64,000 nucleotides of DNA from Bacillota bacterium. Lineage in GTDB: Bacteria; Bacillota; Clostridia; Oscillospirales; Acutalibacteraceae. Positions 7,986 to 16,195 of this stretch are shown here, one piece after another. The first letter of the stretch is position 1, and each line of letters starts with the position of its first letter. The stretch lies in the NCBI GenBank assembly GCA_021769885.1, contig JAETSA010000002.1, forward strand, positions 62,001 to 126,000, read 5' to 3'. The notes beneath the pieces are model-generated. The model was given only the letters and a program-made list of their open reading frames with translations. It was not told where the DNA came from and did no database searches. The position numbers and the translations under genes were made by a program.

Positions 7986-8526
7986 GTGCGGGCGCAACGC
8001 GCAAGCGCCCCTACGACTTGTAGGGAACGACCTCTGTGTCGTTCCGCATGGAGAGTAATTTTTTTGCGGGTTGTCGAGGACGCCGACCCCTACAGGGTTT
8101 GCGTATCGCCGTTTGGTTTGTGCGAAAGCCGACCGTGCTCAGGCGGGCGTGGAAACCCGCCCCTACGGGATTGCACTTTCCCATTGGGTTTGTTCGAAAA
8201 TCCAACCGTGCTCGGGCACAACGCGCAAGCGCCTCTACAACTTGTAGGGAACGACCTCTGTGTCGTTCCGCATGGAGAGTAATTTTTTTGCGGGTCGCCG
8301 AGTCGGCAACCCCTACGGGATTTGCGTATCGCCGTTTGGTTCGTGCGAAAGCCGACCGTGCTCGGGCGGGCGTGGAAACCCGCCCCTACGGGATTGCACT
8401 TTCCCATTGGGTTTGTTCGAAAATCCAACCGTGCTCGGGCGGGGCTTGGAAGGTCTCTCCTGCCGGCTCGGTTGCGCTTCTGCATACTTCCGTATGCAGA
8501 GGTCTCCACCGGAGACCCGCCCCTAC
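7986..8526. repeat. Modular hairpin array A
   Basis: A 540-base non-coding array between two minus-strand genes. It holds about nine GC-rich imperfect palindromes, for example 8364-8390 (arms GGGCGGG and CCCGCCC, then CTACG), 8243-8270 (GGAACGAC/GTCGTTCC after TGTA) and 8292-8318 (GGGTCGCC-type arm, then CTACG). Linkers such as CGTTTGGTT...GCCGACCGTGCTC separate them. Bases 7990-8213 and 8214-8440 are tandem copies with a period of 224. The last module (8438-8526) carries an extra nested segment. Open frames across the array are by-products of GC bias. Confidence 0.85.
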
Positions 8527-8584
8527 GCATATACCAAATTTACTTTGTGGGAGGGGAGATTCTTCGCCTACGGCTCAGAATGAC

Positions 8585-8627
8585 AAAAAGCGGCACAATC
8601 CTCCGAAAAGGACTGTGCCGTTTTTAT
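8585..8627 (-). terminator. Intrinsic terminator after yhgE-like gene
   Basis: GGCACAATCC pairs with GGACTGTGCC around CCGAAAA, flanked by A and T runs. It lies downstream of the minus-strand gene ending at 8694; the flanking runs would allow use in either direction. Confidence 0.8.
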
Positions 8628-8693
8628 CTTTCTTGATAGAATTTCAAATACAAGCCCGTTCAATTGGAACAGACAGTTTATCCATCTGTCTGC

Positions 8694-10823
8694 TTACAGC
8701 AAGCCTGTATCCTCAATCCGTTTGGAGAAGAAGCGGATGGGCTTGCGCATCAACGCGCGCACGCCTGTGCCGATGACCAATCCAATCAGGATATAGGCAC
8801 AAAGCTTCAGCAATTCCAACCAATAATGATTGCCGTACACGCCGCAGACACATTCACGCATCGCATCAATGACAAAAGAGAACGGCAAATACGGATGAAT
8901 CTTTTGGAAGAACGACGGTGTAACATCAATCGGGAACGTACCGCCCGAGCCGCCGAGCTGTACCACCAGCAAAATAACCGCCACTGCTTTGCCGATATCG
9001 CCGAACGCCGCCACCAGAGAATAAATAAAGAACGAGAAAACCAAGCCCGCAACACAGCCTGCGAAAATAAATTTTGCGGGATGATAACACTGAATTTTCA
9101 GGAAATACAAATCTCCGAGACAAATAATCAGGCTTTGCACCAACGAGAACAGCAGGAAAATCAGCAAACGCCCGAAATATTCCTGATACGGCTTGACACC
9201 GCCGAGCTCTTTCTTATTCTTCACATCGGTTTTGAGAATCGCGACCAATACAATCGCACCGACCCAAATCGCAAGCGTTGTGTAAAACGGTGCCATAGCG
9301 GAGCCGTAATTGTCAATTGCATAGACCTTTTCGGTCTGTACCGCCACGGGGCACGCGATAAATTCGCCGAGTTCATCGGAATTACTGCCCGTAAAATTCA
9401 ATACGGCATTGACCATTTCACTGTCGGAAAGCCCCGAAAGCTTTGCGGATAAACTGTCTAACTGCGTACAGCAGCCGTCCAACAGCGTGTGCAGTGCGCT
9501 AAGCATACTGCCTCCCGCGCCGACAGCGTCCTCCAAGGCAGAAGAAAGATTCCGAAGGGCGGGCATATCGTCATTGACGTCACCCAACAGGACGGAAAGA
9601 TTGGACATAACCGCCAAAAGACTGCCGACTTCATTGCGGAGCACGGGTTTGACGTCGGATTTATATGTATCGGAGATCCCTTTCACCGAGGCGGAAATCG
9701 ACCGCAGTTCCTTTGCAGATTCCGAAACGGGATTTCTCCCGCTTTGCAGCAGCCCTTCGATATCCCGAATTGTCGTTTGCAAACGGGCATTCGCAGCATT
9801 CAGTCGTGATAAAATATCCGTGACTGCCGGCAAAGAATCCGGCAGATTATTATGCACATTTTCAAGTGCATCGATTACAATCTGCAAATTTGCCTGCACA
9901 CTTTTGCAAACGGACAACGCCTTTTCAAGAGCGGCTGTATTTTTCTCGCCGGCGGCATCCTGCACGCTCTCTAAAGCCGCAGCCGCATCGGAAAGCGACT
10001 GTGCCGCGCTGAGAAGCACGGTATCGACCGAGGAAGTTACAGAATCCACAGACGCCTGCGCCAATTCCACGGTACTTTCCGTATTCTGCACAAGTGTATC
10101 CGTATTTTGAAGCAATGCGGTCAGATTGTCGGTATCCAAGGAGCCGTTCAGCGCCTGCGCCGCATCCATCACCTTTTCAAAGCTCGCAAGAGCGGCCGTC
10201 AAAGCGCCGATATTCTCTTTGGCGGAAGCAATCTTCTCCTGCAAATCCGCAAACAGCTCCGCACCGTGTTCATCCGCCACCTCCACGGCTGTGCCGAGCA
10301 CACCGTTCAGCAGGTCAACCACCGTCGTCACAAACGATTCATTCACCTCGGTCTGCACCGTCTGCACGACCTTATCCGTGATTTTGGTTGCAATCGCATT
10401 TTTCTTTTCGTTGGCATAGTATGTAATTTGCGGTTGAACAAACTCCGAAGTAATGATGCTCGTCAGAGATTCGCTGAAATCCGCCGCGATTTCAATGCCC
10501 GCATAATACTTCCCCGATTTGATGCCCTCCACAGCTTCTTCTCTGGATACAAACTGCCAGTCAATCAAATCGTTCGCCATAAGATTTTTTCGAATTTCTT
10601 CGCCGACATTGATAGAGATGTCTTTATAGGTATATCCCTTGTCATCAATTACTACGGCAACCTGCATATTGCCCGTACTGCTATACGGGTCCCAGTTCGC
10701 ATAAATATTAAACCACGCGTACAAAGACGGCAAAACCGCCACGCCGACCGCCAAAATAATTGCCATCGAATTGGTAAACAGCTTTTTTAAATCTCTTTTG
10801 AAAATTTTTCCGATTGTTTTCAT
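8694..10823 (-). CDS. yhgE: YhgE/Pip-family membrane protein
   Basis: 709 residues with the YhgE/Pip (phage infection protein) plan. One N-terminal membrane helix (about 17-40, ending SLYAWFNIYANWDPY, a hallmark of the family) is followed by a large extracytoplasmic region (about 41-535). Much of that region is Ala/Ser/Thr/Asp helical sequence. Five to six C-terminal helices (about 535-700) resemble ABC-2 permeases. Relatives include Lactococcus Pip, a phage receptor, and type VII secretion-linked proteins. The start overlaps the upstream small membrane gene by four bases (ATGA), so translation is coupled. No ESX genes are seen nearby. Family certain; role unknown. Confidence 0.9.
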   Translation of the reverse strand: MKTIGKIFKRDLKKLFTNSMAIILAVGVAVLPSLYAWFNIYANWDPYSSTGNMQVAVVIDDKGYTYKDISINVGEEIRKNLMANDLIDWQFVSREEAVEGIKSGKYYAGIEIAADFSESLTSIITSEFVQPQITYYANEKKNAIATKITDKVVQTVQTEVNESFVTTVVDLLNGVLGTAVEVADEHGAELFADLQEKIASAKENIGALTAALASFEKVMDAAQALNGSLDTDNLTALLQNTDTLVQNTESTVELAQASVDSVTSSVDTVLLSAAQSLSDAAAALESVQDAAGEKNTAALEKALSVCKSVQANLQIVIDALENVHNNLPDSLPAVTDILSRLNAANARLQTTIRDIEGLLQSGRNPVSESAKELRSISASVKGISDTYKSDVKPVLRNEVGSLLAVMSNLSVLLGDVNDDMPALRNLSSALEDAVGAGGSMLSALHTLLDGCCTQLDSLSAKLSGLSDSEMVNAVLNFTGSNSDELGEFIACPVAVQTEKVYAIDNYGSAMAPFYTTLAIWVGAIVLVAILKTDVKNKKELGGVKPYQEYFGRLLIFLLFSLVQSLIICLGDLYFLKIQCYHPAKFIFAGCVAGLVFSFFIYSLVAAFGDIGKAVAVILLVVQLGGSGGTFPIDVTPSFFQKIHPYLPFSFVIDAMRECVCGVYGNHYWLELLKLCAYILIGLVIGTGVRALMRKPIRFFSKRIEDTGLL

Positions 10824-11209
10824 TCTGCTTCCTCCTCGGATTCAGATTCTTCTGCTAAAATATCGTTTTCGGGAAATTCTGTTTGACTGTCCTTCTCTAA
10901 AAACGGCAGAACACGCGTTTGCATTTGATGCTTGCAGTAATCTGCCGTAGTGAATACACCGACATTCAGAAAAATCAGCACAATCCACAGCACCAGCCAC
11001 AGCATATATGCACCCGTTTTGCCGCTGACATACACGCCGACAGCGGTGAACAGCACAAACAGCACCGCCGAAACGATTTTGGCAATGCGCAAATATCGGC
11101 ATCCTTTCTGATAATTTTCCGTCAGTTTTTCCCGAAGCAGTACGAATTTTTGTGCGTACAGCGCCTGCTTCCCGCTTTCGGCAGATGTATTGTGTAGGTT
11201 TTCGTCCAT
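10820..11209 (-). CDS. Small two-helix membrane protein, partner of YhgE-like gene
   Basis: 129 residues: a charged N-terminal cytoplasmic segment of about 40 residues, two adjacent membrane helices (about 45-62 and 67-88) with a short GKTGAY turn, and an acidic tail ending in EESESEEEAE. I do not recognise a named family. The four-base overlap with the downstream yhgE-like gene and a shared strong promoter imply a functional link, perhaps as an accessory subunit. ATG at 11209. Confidence 0.7.
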   Translation of the reverse strand: MDENLHNTSAESGKQALYAQKFVLLREKLTENYQKGCRYLRIAKIVSAVLFVLFTAVGVYVSGKTGAYMLWLVLWIVLIFLNVGVFTTADYCKHQMQTRVLPFLEKDSQTEFPENDILAEESESEEEAE

Positions 11210-11246
11210 CTCCGAACGCTCCTTTCCGATAAATTAACACGTGTTC

Positions 11247-11275
11247 ATTATATCACTGCTTTTTTTCGGATTCAA
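11247..11275 (-). promoter_or_regulatory. Sigma-A promoter for the yhgE operon
   Basis: TTGAAT (11275-11270), 17 bases, TATAAT (11252-11247) on the minus strand, 38 bases before the start at 11209. Confidence 0.85.
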
Positions 11276-11351
11276 TATAGTTTATCAACAAATGTCTATA
11301 AACTTTGTGGGGATTTTTTGGAAATTTTCGTATATTTTGATTTTCCCAAAG

Positions 11352-11390
11352 AAAAAACGGCTTCAAACGCGTGTCCAAAGCCGTTTTTTA
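11352..11390 (-). terminator. Intrinsic terminator after the 11416 membrane gene
   Basis: AAAAAACGGCTT (11352-11363) pairs with AAGCCGTTTTTT (11378-11389). The A/T flanks make it potentially bidirectional. Confidence 0.85.
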
Positions 11391-11415
11391 TATACTATAT
11401 TATTATATAGAACAT

Positions 11416-12009
11416 TCAGGATTTTTCATACGGGATTTTTCGGGAAAGCATTTGCAAATCGTCGGCGGATTCCGCTTCATCCTGATACCCGGGATACTGC
11501 ACCGTGCATTCCGCAGACGACCATACCACCTCAACGCTCTCCAATTCACCCGAAAAGCCATACAACACCGCAGAATTTCGGTACACCGCCAAAAACGGTG
11601 TGTACCGCTTATAGACATGCGCAATCGGCTCGTCGGAATCGGTGCTATCCTCAAAAAAGACCTTATAGGCGTGATCGTCGGACAGTCGGCTGTCCGCATA
11701 AGAGGTCGCCGTCAGCAGGGACAGCGGAATGCTGATGAGCAGCAGTGCGGCACAAGCAACAGAAACGCAGACAGACAACAGGCGGTACAAATGCGGATTT
11801 TCGGCAGTTTGCCGACGGCGCTTCAAAGCGCGAACCACGCAAACCGTAAGGGCTAAAAACGAAAGGCAGATCGGCACAGCGAGTCTGCCGTGCAGCGGTG
11901 TGCCGAACAGGCAAACGGACACACCGAGCAGCTCGCAAATCCCCGCAAGCATAGAAAGACAAAAGAAAACAGAAAAAATCCAAAACGCTATATGTTGGGG
12001 TCTTTTCAT
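11416..12009 (-). CDS. Hypothetical membrane protein
   Basis: 197 residues not recognised as a family member. Three hydrophobic helices are visible (about 8-30, 43-60 and 76-100), followed by an approximately 95-residue soluble domain rich in acidic residues and tyrosine, probably outside the cell. AGAGGTG precedes the ATG at 12009. It has its own promoter and terminator and so forms a single-gene unit, divergent from the wall-anchored protein gene at 12214. No catalytic motif is visible. Confidence 0.65.
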   Translation of the reverse strand: MKRPQHIAFWIFSVFFCLSMLAGICELLGVSVCLFGTPLHGRLAVPICLSFLALTVCVVRALKRRRQTAENPHLYRLLSVCVSVACAALLLISIPLSLLTATSYADSRLSDDHAYKVFFEDSTDSDEPIAHVYKRYTPFLAVYRNSAVLYGFSGELESVEVVWSSAECTVQYPGYQDEAESADDLQMLSRKIPYEKS

Positions 12010-12047
12010 GCGGACACCTCTTGATGTATTATTTATAAGGTATACAT

Positions 12048-12076
12048 ATCATACAGGAAAGCGCGTGCGCCGTCAA
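12048..12076 (-). promoter_or_regulatory. Sigma-A promoter for the 11416-12009 gene
   Basis: TTGACG (12076-12071), 17 bases, TATGAT (12053-12048) on the minus strand. Confidence 0.75.
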
Positions 12077-12130
12077 GAAAATATTTCAGCAAAAAGTTCC
12101 AAAATATATAAAGGTTTTTTTGAATTTTTC

Positions 12131-12159
12131 TTGACATCGTGCTGAATATATAGTAAAAT
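12131..12159 (+). promoter_or_regulatory. Sigma-A promoter for the wall-anchored protein gene
   Basis: TTGACA (12131-12136), 17 bases, TAAAAT (12154-12159), 54 bases before the ATG at 12214. It is back to back with the promoter at 12048-12076. Confidence 0.85.
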
Positions 12160-12213
12160 CGTAAATGAATAAAGAACTTCGGTTCAAATTTAAGAAAAAA
12201 GAGGGACACACTT

Positions 12214-13080
12214 ATGAAAAAAGTTATTGCGGTTATGCTCGCGCTCGTTATGGCTTTTGCACTTTGCGTACCGAGCTTCGCAGAAGGTGAAGAAAGCAGT
12301 TTCGACATCAGCGCAATCGTTGAGCAGGTTAAGCAAATCATCGGCAGCATTGGCGGCGGTGAAGGCGGCGAAGGCGGCGTTGAGTTGCCCGATATCGGCG
12401 GCATCATCGACGGCATCATCAACGGCGGCGGCGAAACCCCCAGCCTTCCTGAAGTATCTCTGCCCGATATTGATCTTTCCAATATAACGCCCGAACAGGC
12501 TGCAACTGTGATTTCCATTATGCAGAAAACAGGCGCAACCAAAGAGGAAATTCAGGCAACACTTGACCAGATGCTTGCAGACGGTCAGATTCCGCAGGAA
12601 TCTTATGACACTTTGAAAGCAGCTTTGGATGCAGCTCCCGAAACGACCACAGAAGCTCCGGTTATTTCTGACGATCAGGTCGGCGAAGCGGCACAGAAGA
12701 TTATTGATGCACTGAAAAAAGCCGGTGTGACCAATGAGCAGATGCAGGGTGTTGTGGATCAGTTGTACGAGCGCGGCATCATTCCGCAGAACGTATACGA
12801 CGAAATCACCAGACGCATTAATGAATCCGAAAGCACCACTACAGCTTCCAATGAAGGCGGCATCGGCGGTTTCATCAGCGGTATTGTTGACAAAATCAAA
12901 GACTTGTTCGGTCAGGGCGGCGATGACAGCAATAACCCCGGTGGCGGAAATGATGCAAACAGCGGCAATTACGAAGGTAAAGAGCCGACCGGCGATACTG
13001 CAATTCTCTCGGTTGCGGCAGTTGCAGCGGTTGCAGGCGTTGCTTTGGTACTGACCAGAAAAAAGAAAGACGCTGAATAA
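12214..13080 (+). CDS. Secreted, probably sortase-anchored low-complexity protein
   Basis: 288 residues. Signal peptide 1-23 has a clear hydrophobic core and cleavage after PSFA. Glycine/glutamate-rich and GG-rich stretches lie at about 45-75. Two similar helical repeats (TPEQAATVISIMQKTGAT at about 91-108, and EAAQKIIDALKKAGVT further on) are each followed by a QIPQ/IIPQ turn. A Thr/Ser linker, a Gly/Asn/Asp-rich spacer and the tail EPTGD-hydrophobic helix-RKKK complete the protein. The tail is a reduced form of the (N)PxTGD sorting signal common in gut Clostridia, so attachment to peptidoglycan by sortase is likely but not certain. No enzymatic domain is visible. Single-gene unit with strong promoter and terminator. 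Confidence 0.8.
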   Translation: MKKVIAVMLALVMAFALCVPSFAEGEESSFDISAIVEQVKQIIGSIGGGEGGEGGVELPDIGGIIDGIINGGGETPSLPEVSLPDIDLSNITPEQAATVISIMQKTGATKEEIQATLDQMLADGQIPQESYDTLKAALDAAPETTTEAPVISDDQVGEAAQKIIDALKKAGVTNEQMQGVVDQLYERGIIPQNVYDEITRRINESESTTTASNEGGIGGFISGIVDKIKDLFGQGGDDSNNPGGGNDANSGNYEGKEPTGDTAILSVAAVAAVAGVALVLTRKKKDAE

Positions 13081-13104
13081 GCTTCTTTTGCAAATGTGTA
13101 TTGA

Positions 13105-13138
13105 CAAGCGGTTTCAGAAGAAACCGCTTGTTTTTTTT
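13105..13138 (+). terminator. Intrinsic terminator after wall-anchored protein gene
   Basis: CAAGCGGTTTC pairs with GAAACCGCTTG across AGAA, followed by eight T. Confidence 0.93.
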
Positions 13139-13156
13139 GCTTTTTTATGGTACAAT
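13128..13156 (+). promoter_or_regulatory. Sigma-A promoter for coaX
   Basis: TTGTTT (13128-13133), 17 bases, TACAAT (13151-13156). The -35 element overlaps the preceding terminator. Confidence 0.6.
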
Positions 13157-13210
13157 AGGCTGACTTTCAGGATAAGTTGACCCTTTATTTTAAACGCAGA
13201 GGTTTATATT

Positions 13211-13975
13211 ATGATTTTGACGATAGATATTGGCAACACCAATATGAATCTTGGTTTGTTTGACGGCGATACACTTTTTATGCGTGCCAGACTTGTGACC
13301 GAACGGCAAAAAACCGAAGATCAATTTGCTGTGGAATTTACGCAATTGTTTTCTATGCATCAGATTCCCCCGCAACAAATTGACGGTTGTATTATCAGCT
13401 CCGTTGTGCCCGAAATTACCGTTGCCGTTTCCACTGCGATTCAATGGCTGACGAAAAAAAAGCCTATGGTTTTACAGCCCGGGTTAAAAACAGGGTTAAA
13501 CATCTTAATTGACAACCCTGCACAGCTTGGGGCTGACCTCGCGGCGGGTGCAGTCGGTGCTTCCGCAAACTACCCCCTCCCCGCTTTTGTCATTGATTTA
13601 GGCACGGCGACAAAGATTTATGCTATTGATAAAAACAGAGGATTTCGCGGCTGTATGATTGCCCCAGGCATCGCAATTTCATTAAAGGCACTGACGGATA
13701 CCAGTTCTCTGTTGCCAACCATTAGCTTAGAACCGCCAAAAAAAGCGTGCGGCACAAATTCCGTTGAAAGTATGCAAAGCGGTGTGATTCTCGGCACTGC
13801 CGCAATGATAGATGGTTTGTTAGACCGTTTTACGGAAGAACTCGGTGAACCGCAAAGCATTTTGGCTACGGGCGGACTTTCTTCGTTTATTGTTCCGATT
13901 TGCCGCCACAAAGTACAGTATGACGGTAATTTGATTTTAAAAGGGCTAAAAGCCATTTACAAAAAAAACACATAA
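13211..13975 (+). CDS. coaX: Type III pantothenate kinase
   Basis: 254 residues of the ASKHA-fold CoaX family, which phosphorylates pantothenate in the first step of coenzyme A synthesis. The N-terminal phosphate loop is DIGNTNMNLG (6-15). The substrate region is NPAQLGADLAAG and the second phosphate motif is DLGTATK. The conserved acidic position in the NPxxxGADR-like signature is altered (QLGADL). AGAGGT precedes the ATG. The next gene, 60 bases downstream, is a damaged ECF transporter S component, which in this context suggests pantothenate uptake (PanT). Type III kinases do not respond to CoA feedback. Confidence 0.93.
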   Translation: MILTIDIGNTNMNLGLFDGDTLFMRARLVTERQKTEDQFAVEFTQLFSMHQIPPQQIDGCIISSVVPEITVAVSTAIQWLTKKKPMVLQPGLKTGLNILIDNPAQLGADLAAGAVGASANYPLPAFVIDLGTATKIYAIDKNRGFRGCMIAPGIAISLKALTDTSSLLPTISLEPPKKACGTNSVESMQSGVILGTAAMIDGLLDRFTEELGEPQSILATGGLSSFIVPICRHKVQYDGNLILKGLKAIYKKNT

Positions 13976-14035
13976 TTTTCTTCGCCAAATTTTGCGCTGC
14001 ATCCTGAAAAGGAGCAACAGCAAGGAGGAATATAT

Positions 14036-14564
14036 ATGTCAAATGTCAACCCAAAGACGCGCAAACAAAATACGGTTCTGCTCGTCGAAACCGCTATGTA
14101 CCTGCGGCCCGGCAGTCGGCGCTTTTTTAGGCGGCGTATTCGGCGTAACCAGCTTCATTCAGTGCTTTACCGGTAGTCCGCTCGGCGCAGTTTTGGGGTC
14201 AATCAGTATATGGCGTACCTTTGTGGTATGTGTGATTACCCGCATTCTTGCAGGACTTCTGTGCGGACTTTTGTACCGCGTTTGTGCAAAGCACGACAAA
14301 AAGCAAGGCTGGAGTTATGTTGTGGCAAGCGTTTCAGGTGCGCTTCTCAACACCGTATTCTTTTTGGGGGCACTCGCACTTCTGTTTTGGAATGTGCAGT
14401 TCACGCCCGAACAAGCCGCTTCACTCGGCGGTGTAGATACGGTTTTAAAAACCGTTATCGCCATTGCGGCGGGTGTGAATGCACCCATTGAAGCCGTCGT
14501 TTGCGCAATTCTCGGTTCAGCAATCGGCAAGGCAGTGTCGGTTGCAATCCGCAAATTGAAATAA
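14036..14564 (+). pseudogene. ECF transporter S component (PanT-like), frameshifted/internally deleted
   Basis: AGGAGG lies correctly before the ATG at 14036, whose frame reads MSNVNPKTRKQNTVLLVETAM, a normal S-component N-terminus. That frame then runs into a stop. The remaining family sequence, from CGPAVGAFLGGVFGVTSF through three further helices to AIGKAVSVAIRKLK, is in another frame joined near 14095-14105. Compared with family members, roughly 40-50 residues (helices 1-2) are missing at the junction. The gene follows coaX with no terminator, so its original job was probably pantothenate import with the shared EcfAAT module. A 190-codon open frame from 13992 covers the C-terminal part but has no ribosome site. 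An assembly or sequencing error is an alternative. Confidence 0.7.
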
Positions 14565-14592
14565 ACCACAAAAAACTGCAACCCAAAAACAA

Positions 14593-14617
14593 GACCCCCG
14601 ACATAACGTCGGGGGTC
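14593..14617. terminator. Bidirectional terminator between panT-like remnant and MFS gene
   Basis: GACCCCCGAC pairs with GTCGGGGGTC around ATAAC, placed between two convergent genes. Confidence 0.85.
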
Positions 14618-14638
14618 AAACTGTATTTATTAAAATAA

Positions 14639-16126
14639 TCAGTCTGCGTTTTCTTCTTCAATTTTGTCGATGACTTCCTGCGGAATCGCCTCGCCGTGCT
14701 TTACGACAGAGATGCAGAGAATCGCCAAAACAAACACAGCCGGTGCATACCAGAACAGGGACATATAAGTACCCGAGAACATACGAATCACACCGTAGAG
14801 AATCGGAGATGCAATCTGTGCAGAGAAAGTTGCGGTGTAGTAATATCCGGTGAAAGTACCAACCTTATCCAAACCGCCGATTTCTAATACAAGCGGCAAG
14901 GTATTCACGGTGATGAACATATTTGCCGCACCGCCGAGCACAAGCGCAACCCAAATCAAAGCAAAGCTTCTTGTTGCAACATAAAGTGCGAATACGACCA
15001 TAAACACGACAAGACCCGCAAGAATGGTTTTCTTTCTGCCGAACTTCTTGCCGGCTTTACCTGCAGGAAGAGCCGCAATCGCAGAACAAACAGCGAAAAT
15101 CGCCATCATAATTGTCGCTTGAGAAGTCGTTTTACCGAGGATTTCCGCAGCAAACAGTGAGAAATATGTAGTAATTGCATTGGTGCCGCAGAACAGGAAG
15201 AACAAGCCCATCAGCATAAAGATTAGGCTCTTCCGCTCGCCTTTGGAAAGCGCAGCCTTTGCAGCCGCTTTTTCGGCTTTCTTTTGTGCTTTCAGCGCAG
15301 CTTTATCGCTCTTTTCCTGAGAAGCCTGATTGCGTTCTGCTTTCACAGCAATGCTTGTATCCTCTTCTTTTACAAAGAACAAGAGTACCAACATACCGAT
15401 AATCATAACGATAGAGCCAACCAAGAACACGTACGGATAAATCATAGATTCATTTTCCGCAGTAATGGTGATTCCCTTGGCTTTATAAATCACCGAAACA
15501 ATTGTGCCGGCAACCATACCGACCAAACCGCCGAGACCGCCCATCAAATTGATAACCGCATTTCCCTCGGAACGAAGTTCAGGCGGCGTCAAGTCGGGCA
15601 TCAAAGCAACGACAGGTGCTCGCCACAGAGACATCACGAAAACAAACAAGATGATGAACACCATTGTAAGCGGCAAGGAAACCACTTTGGTTGCCGCCAA
15701 CGGAATCAAGAAAAACAGAATTGCCGAAATAGGCGCGCCGAACACAATGAACGGACGGCGTTTGCCGAGTTTAGAATGGCAATGGTCGGACAGCTTACCA
15801 AAGGTCGGTTGGAAAATAACGCCGAAAATATTATCAAACGTCATAATAATACCGATGAATAAAGGAACAAGCGTAAATCCGCCGCCCTCCAAGGCAACAG
15901 ATTCACCCTGCGCTTCTGCGAATTTGACAAGTGCGGGGAATCGCTCTACCAGTGCGGCACTCCAGCCGGAAACCATTGTTGATGCGCTCAGCAGATGATT
16001 TAAGATTTTCGTAATGTACGGATCGTAAATTGCCCACGCAATAGAGGTTGCCATAAAGCCAAATCCGGTCAAAATTGTTTTGCCGTAATTCAGCTTAGGC
16101 GCGTTTACAGTTTTTTCCAAAACCAA
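14639..16126 (-). CDS. MFS transporter (SLC45/sugar-cation symporter-like)
   Basis: About 495 residues with twelve predicted membrane helices. The cytoplasmic loop after helix 2 has GKLSDHCHSKLGKRRPFI, a form of the MFS motif A seen in sucrose/SLC45-like and GPH carriers. A long Lys/Ala-rich cytoplasmic loop (about 260-300) separates the two six-helix halves. A TTG start at 16126 is chosen: AAAGGAGA lies just before it, and a sigma-A promoter lies inside the longer frame that would begin at 16228. Solute is probably a sugar or sugar acid, but no neighbour fixes it. Confidence 0.85.
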   Translation of the reverse strand: MVLEKTVNAPKLNYGKTILTGFGFMATSIAWAIYDPYITKILNHLLSASTMVSGWSAALVERFPALVKFAEAQGESVALEGGGFTLVPLFIGIIMTFDNIFGVIFQPTFGKLSDHCHSKLGKRRPFIVFGAPISAILFFLIPLAATKVVSLPLTMVFIILFVFVMSLWRAPVVALMPDLTPPELRSEGNAVINLMGGLGGLVGMVAGTIVSVIYKAKGITITAENESMIYPYVFLVGSIVMIIGMLVLLFFVKEEDTSIAVKAERNQASQEKSDKAALKAQKKAEKAAAKAALSKGERKSLIFMLMGLFFLFCGTNAITTYFSLFAAEILGKTTSQATIMMAIFAVCSAIAALPAGKAGKKFGRKKTILAGLVVFMVVFALYVATRSFALIWVALVLGGAANMFITVNTLPLVLEIGGLDKVGTFTGYYYTATFSAQIASPILYGVIRMFSGTYMSLFWYAPAVFVLAILCISVVKHGEAIPQEVIDKIEEENAD

Positions 16127-16166
16127 TGCACTCTCCTTTTCCACAATCGGAATAAATTTCTTTCTT

Positions 16167-16195
16167 ATCATAACAGAAATTTTATGAATTTGCAA
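16167..16195 (-). promoter_or_regulatory. Sigma-A promoter for the MFS gene
   Basis: TTGCAA (16195-16190), 17 bases, TATGAT (16172-16167) on the minus strand. It supports the TTG start at 16126. Confidence 0.75.

Noticed and set aside
8036-8776. Open frames of 146-246 codons across hairpin array A, on both strands
   Set aside because: They read through palindromic repeats, mirror each other on the two strands, have no ribosome sites and show repeated nonsense peptides.
11241-11856. Overlapping plus-strand frames (161-164 codons) near 11.5 kb
   Set aside because: They cross a promoter, a terminator and the minus-strand membrane gene, and have no coding character.
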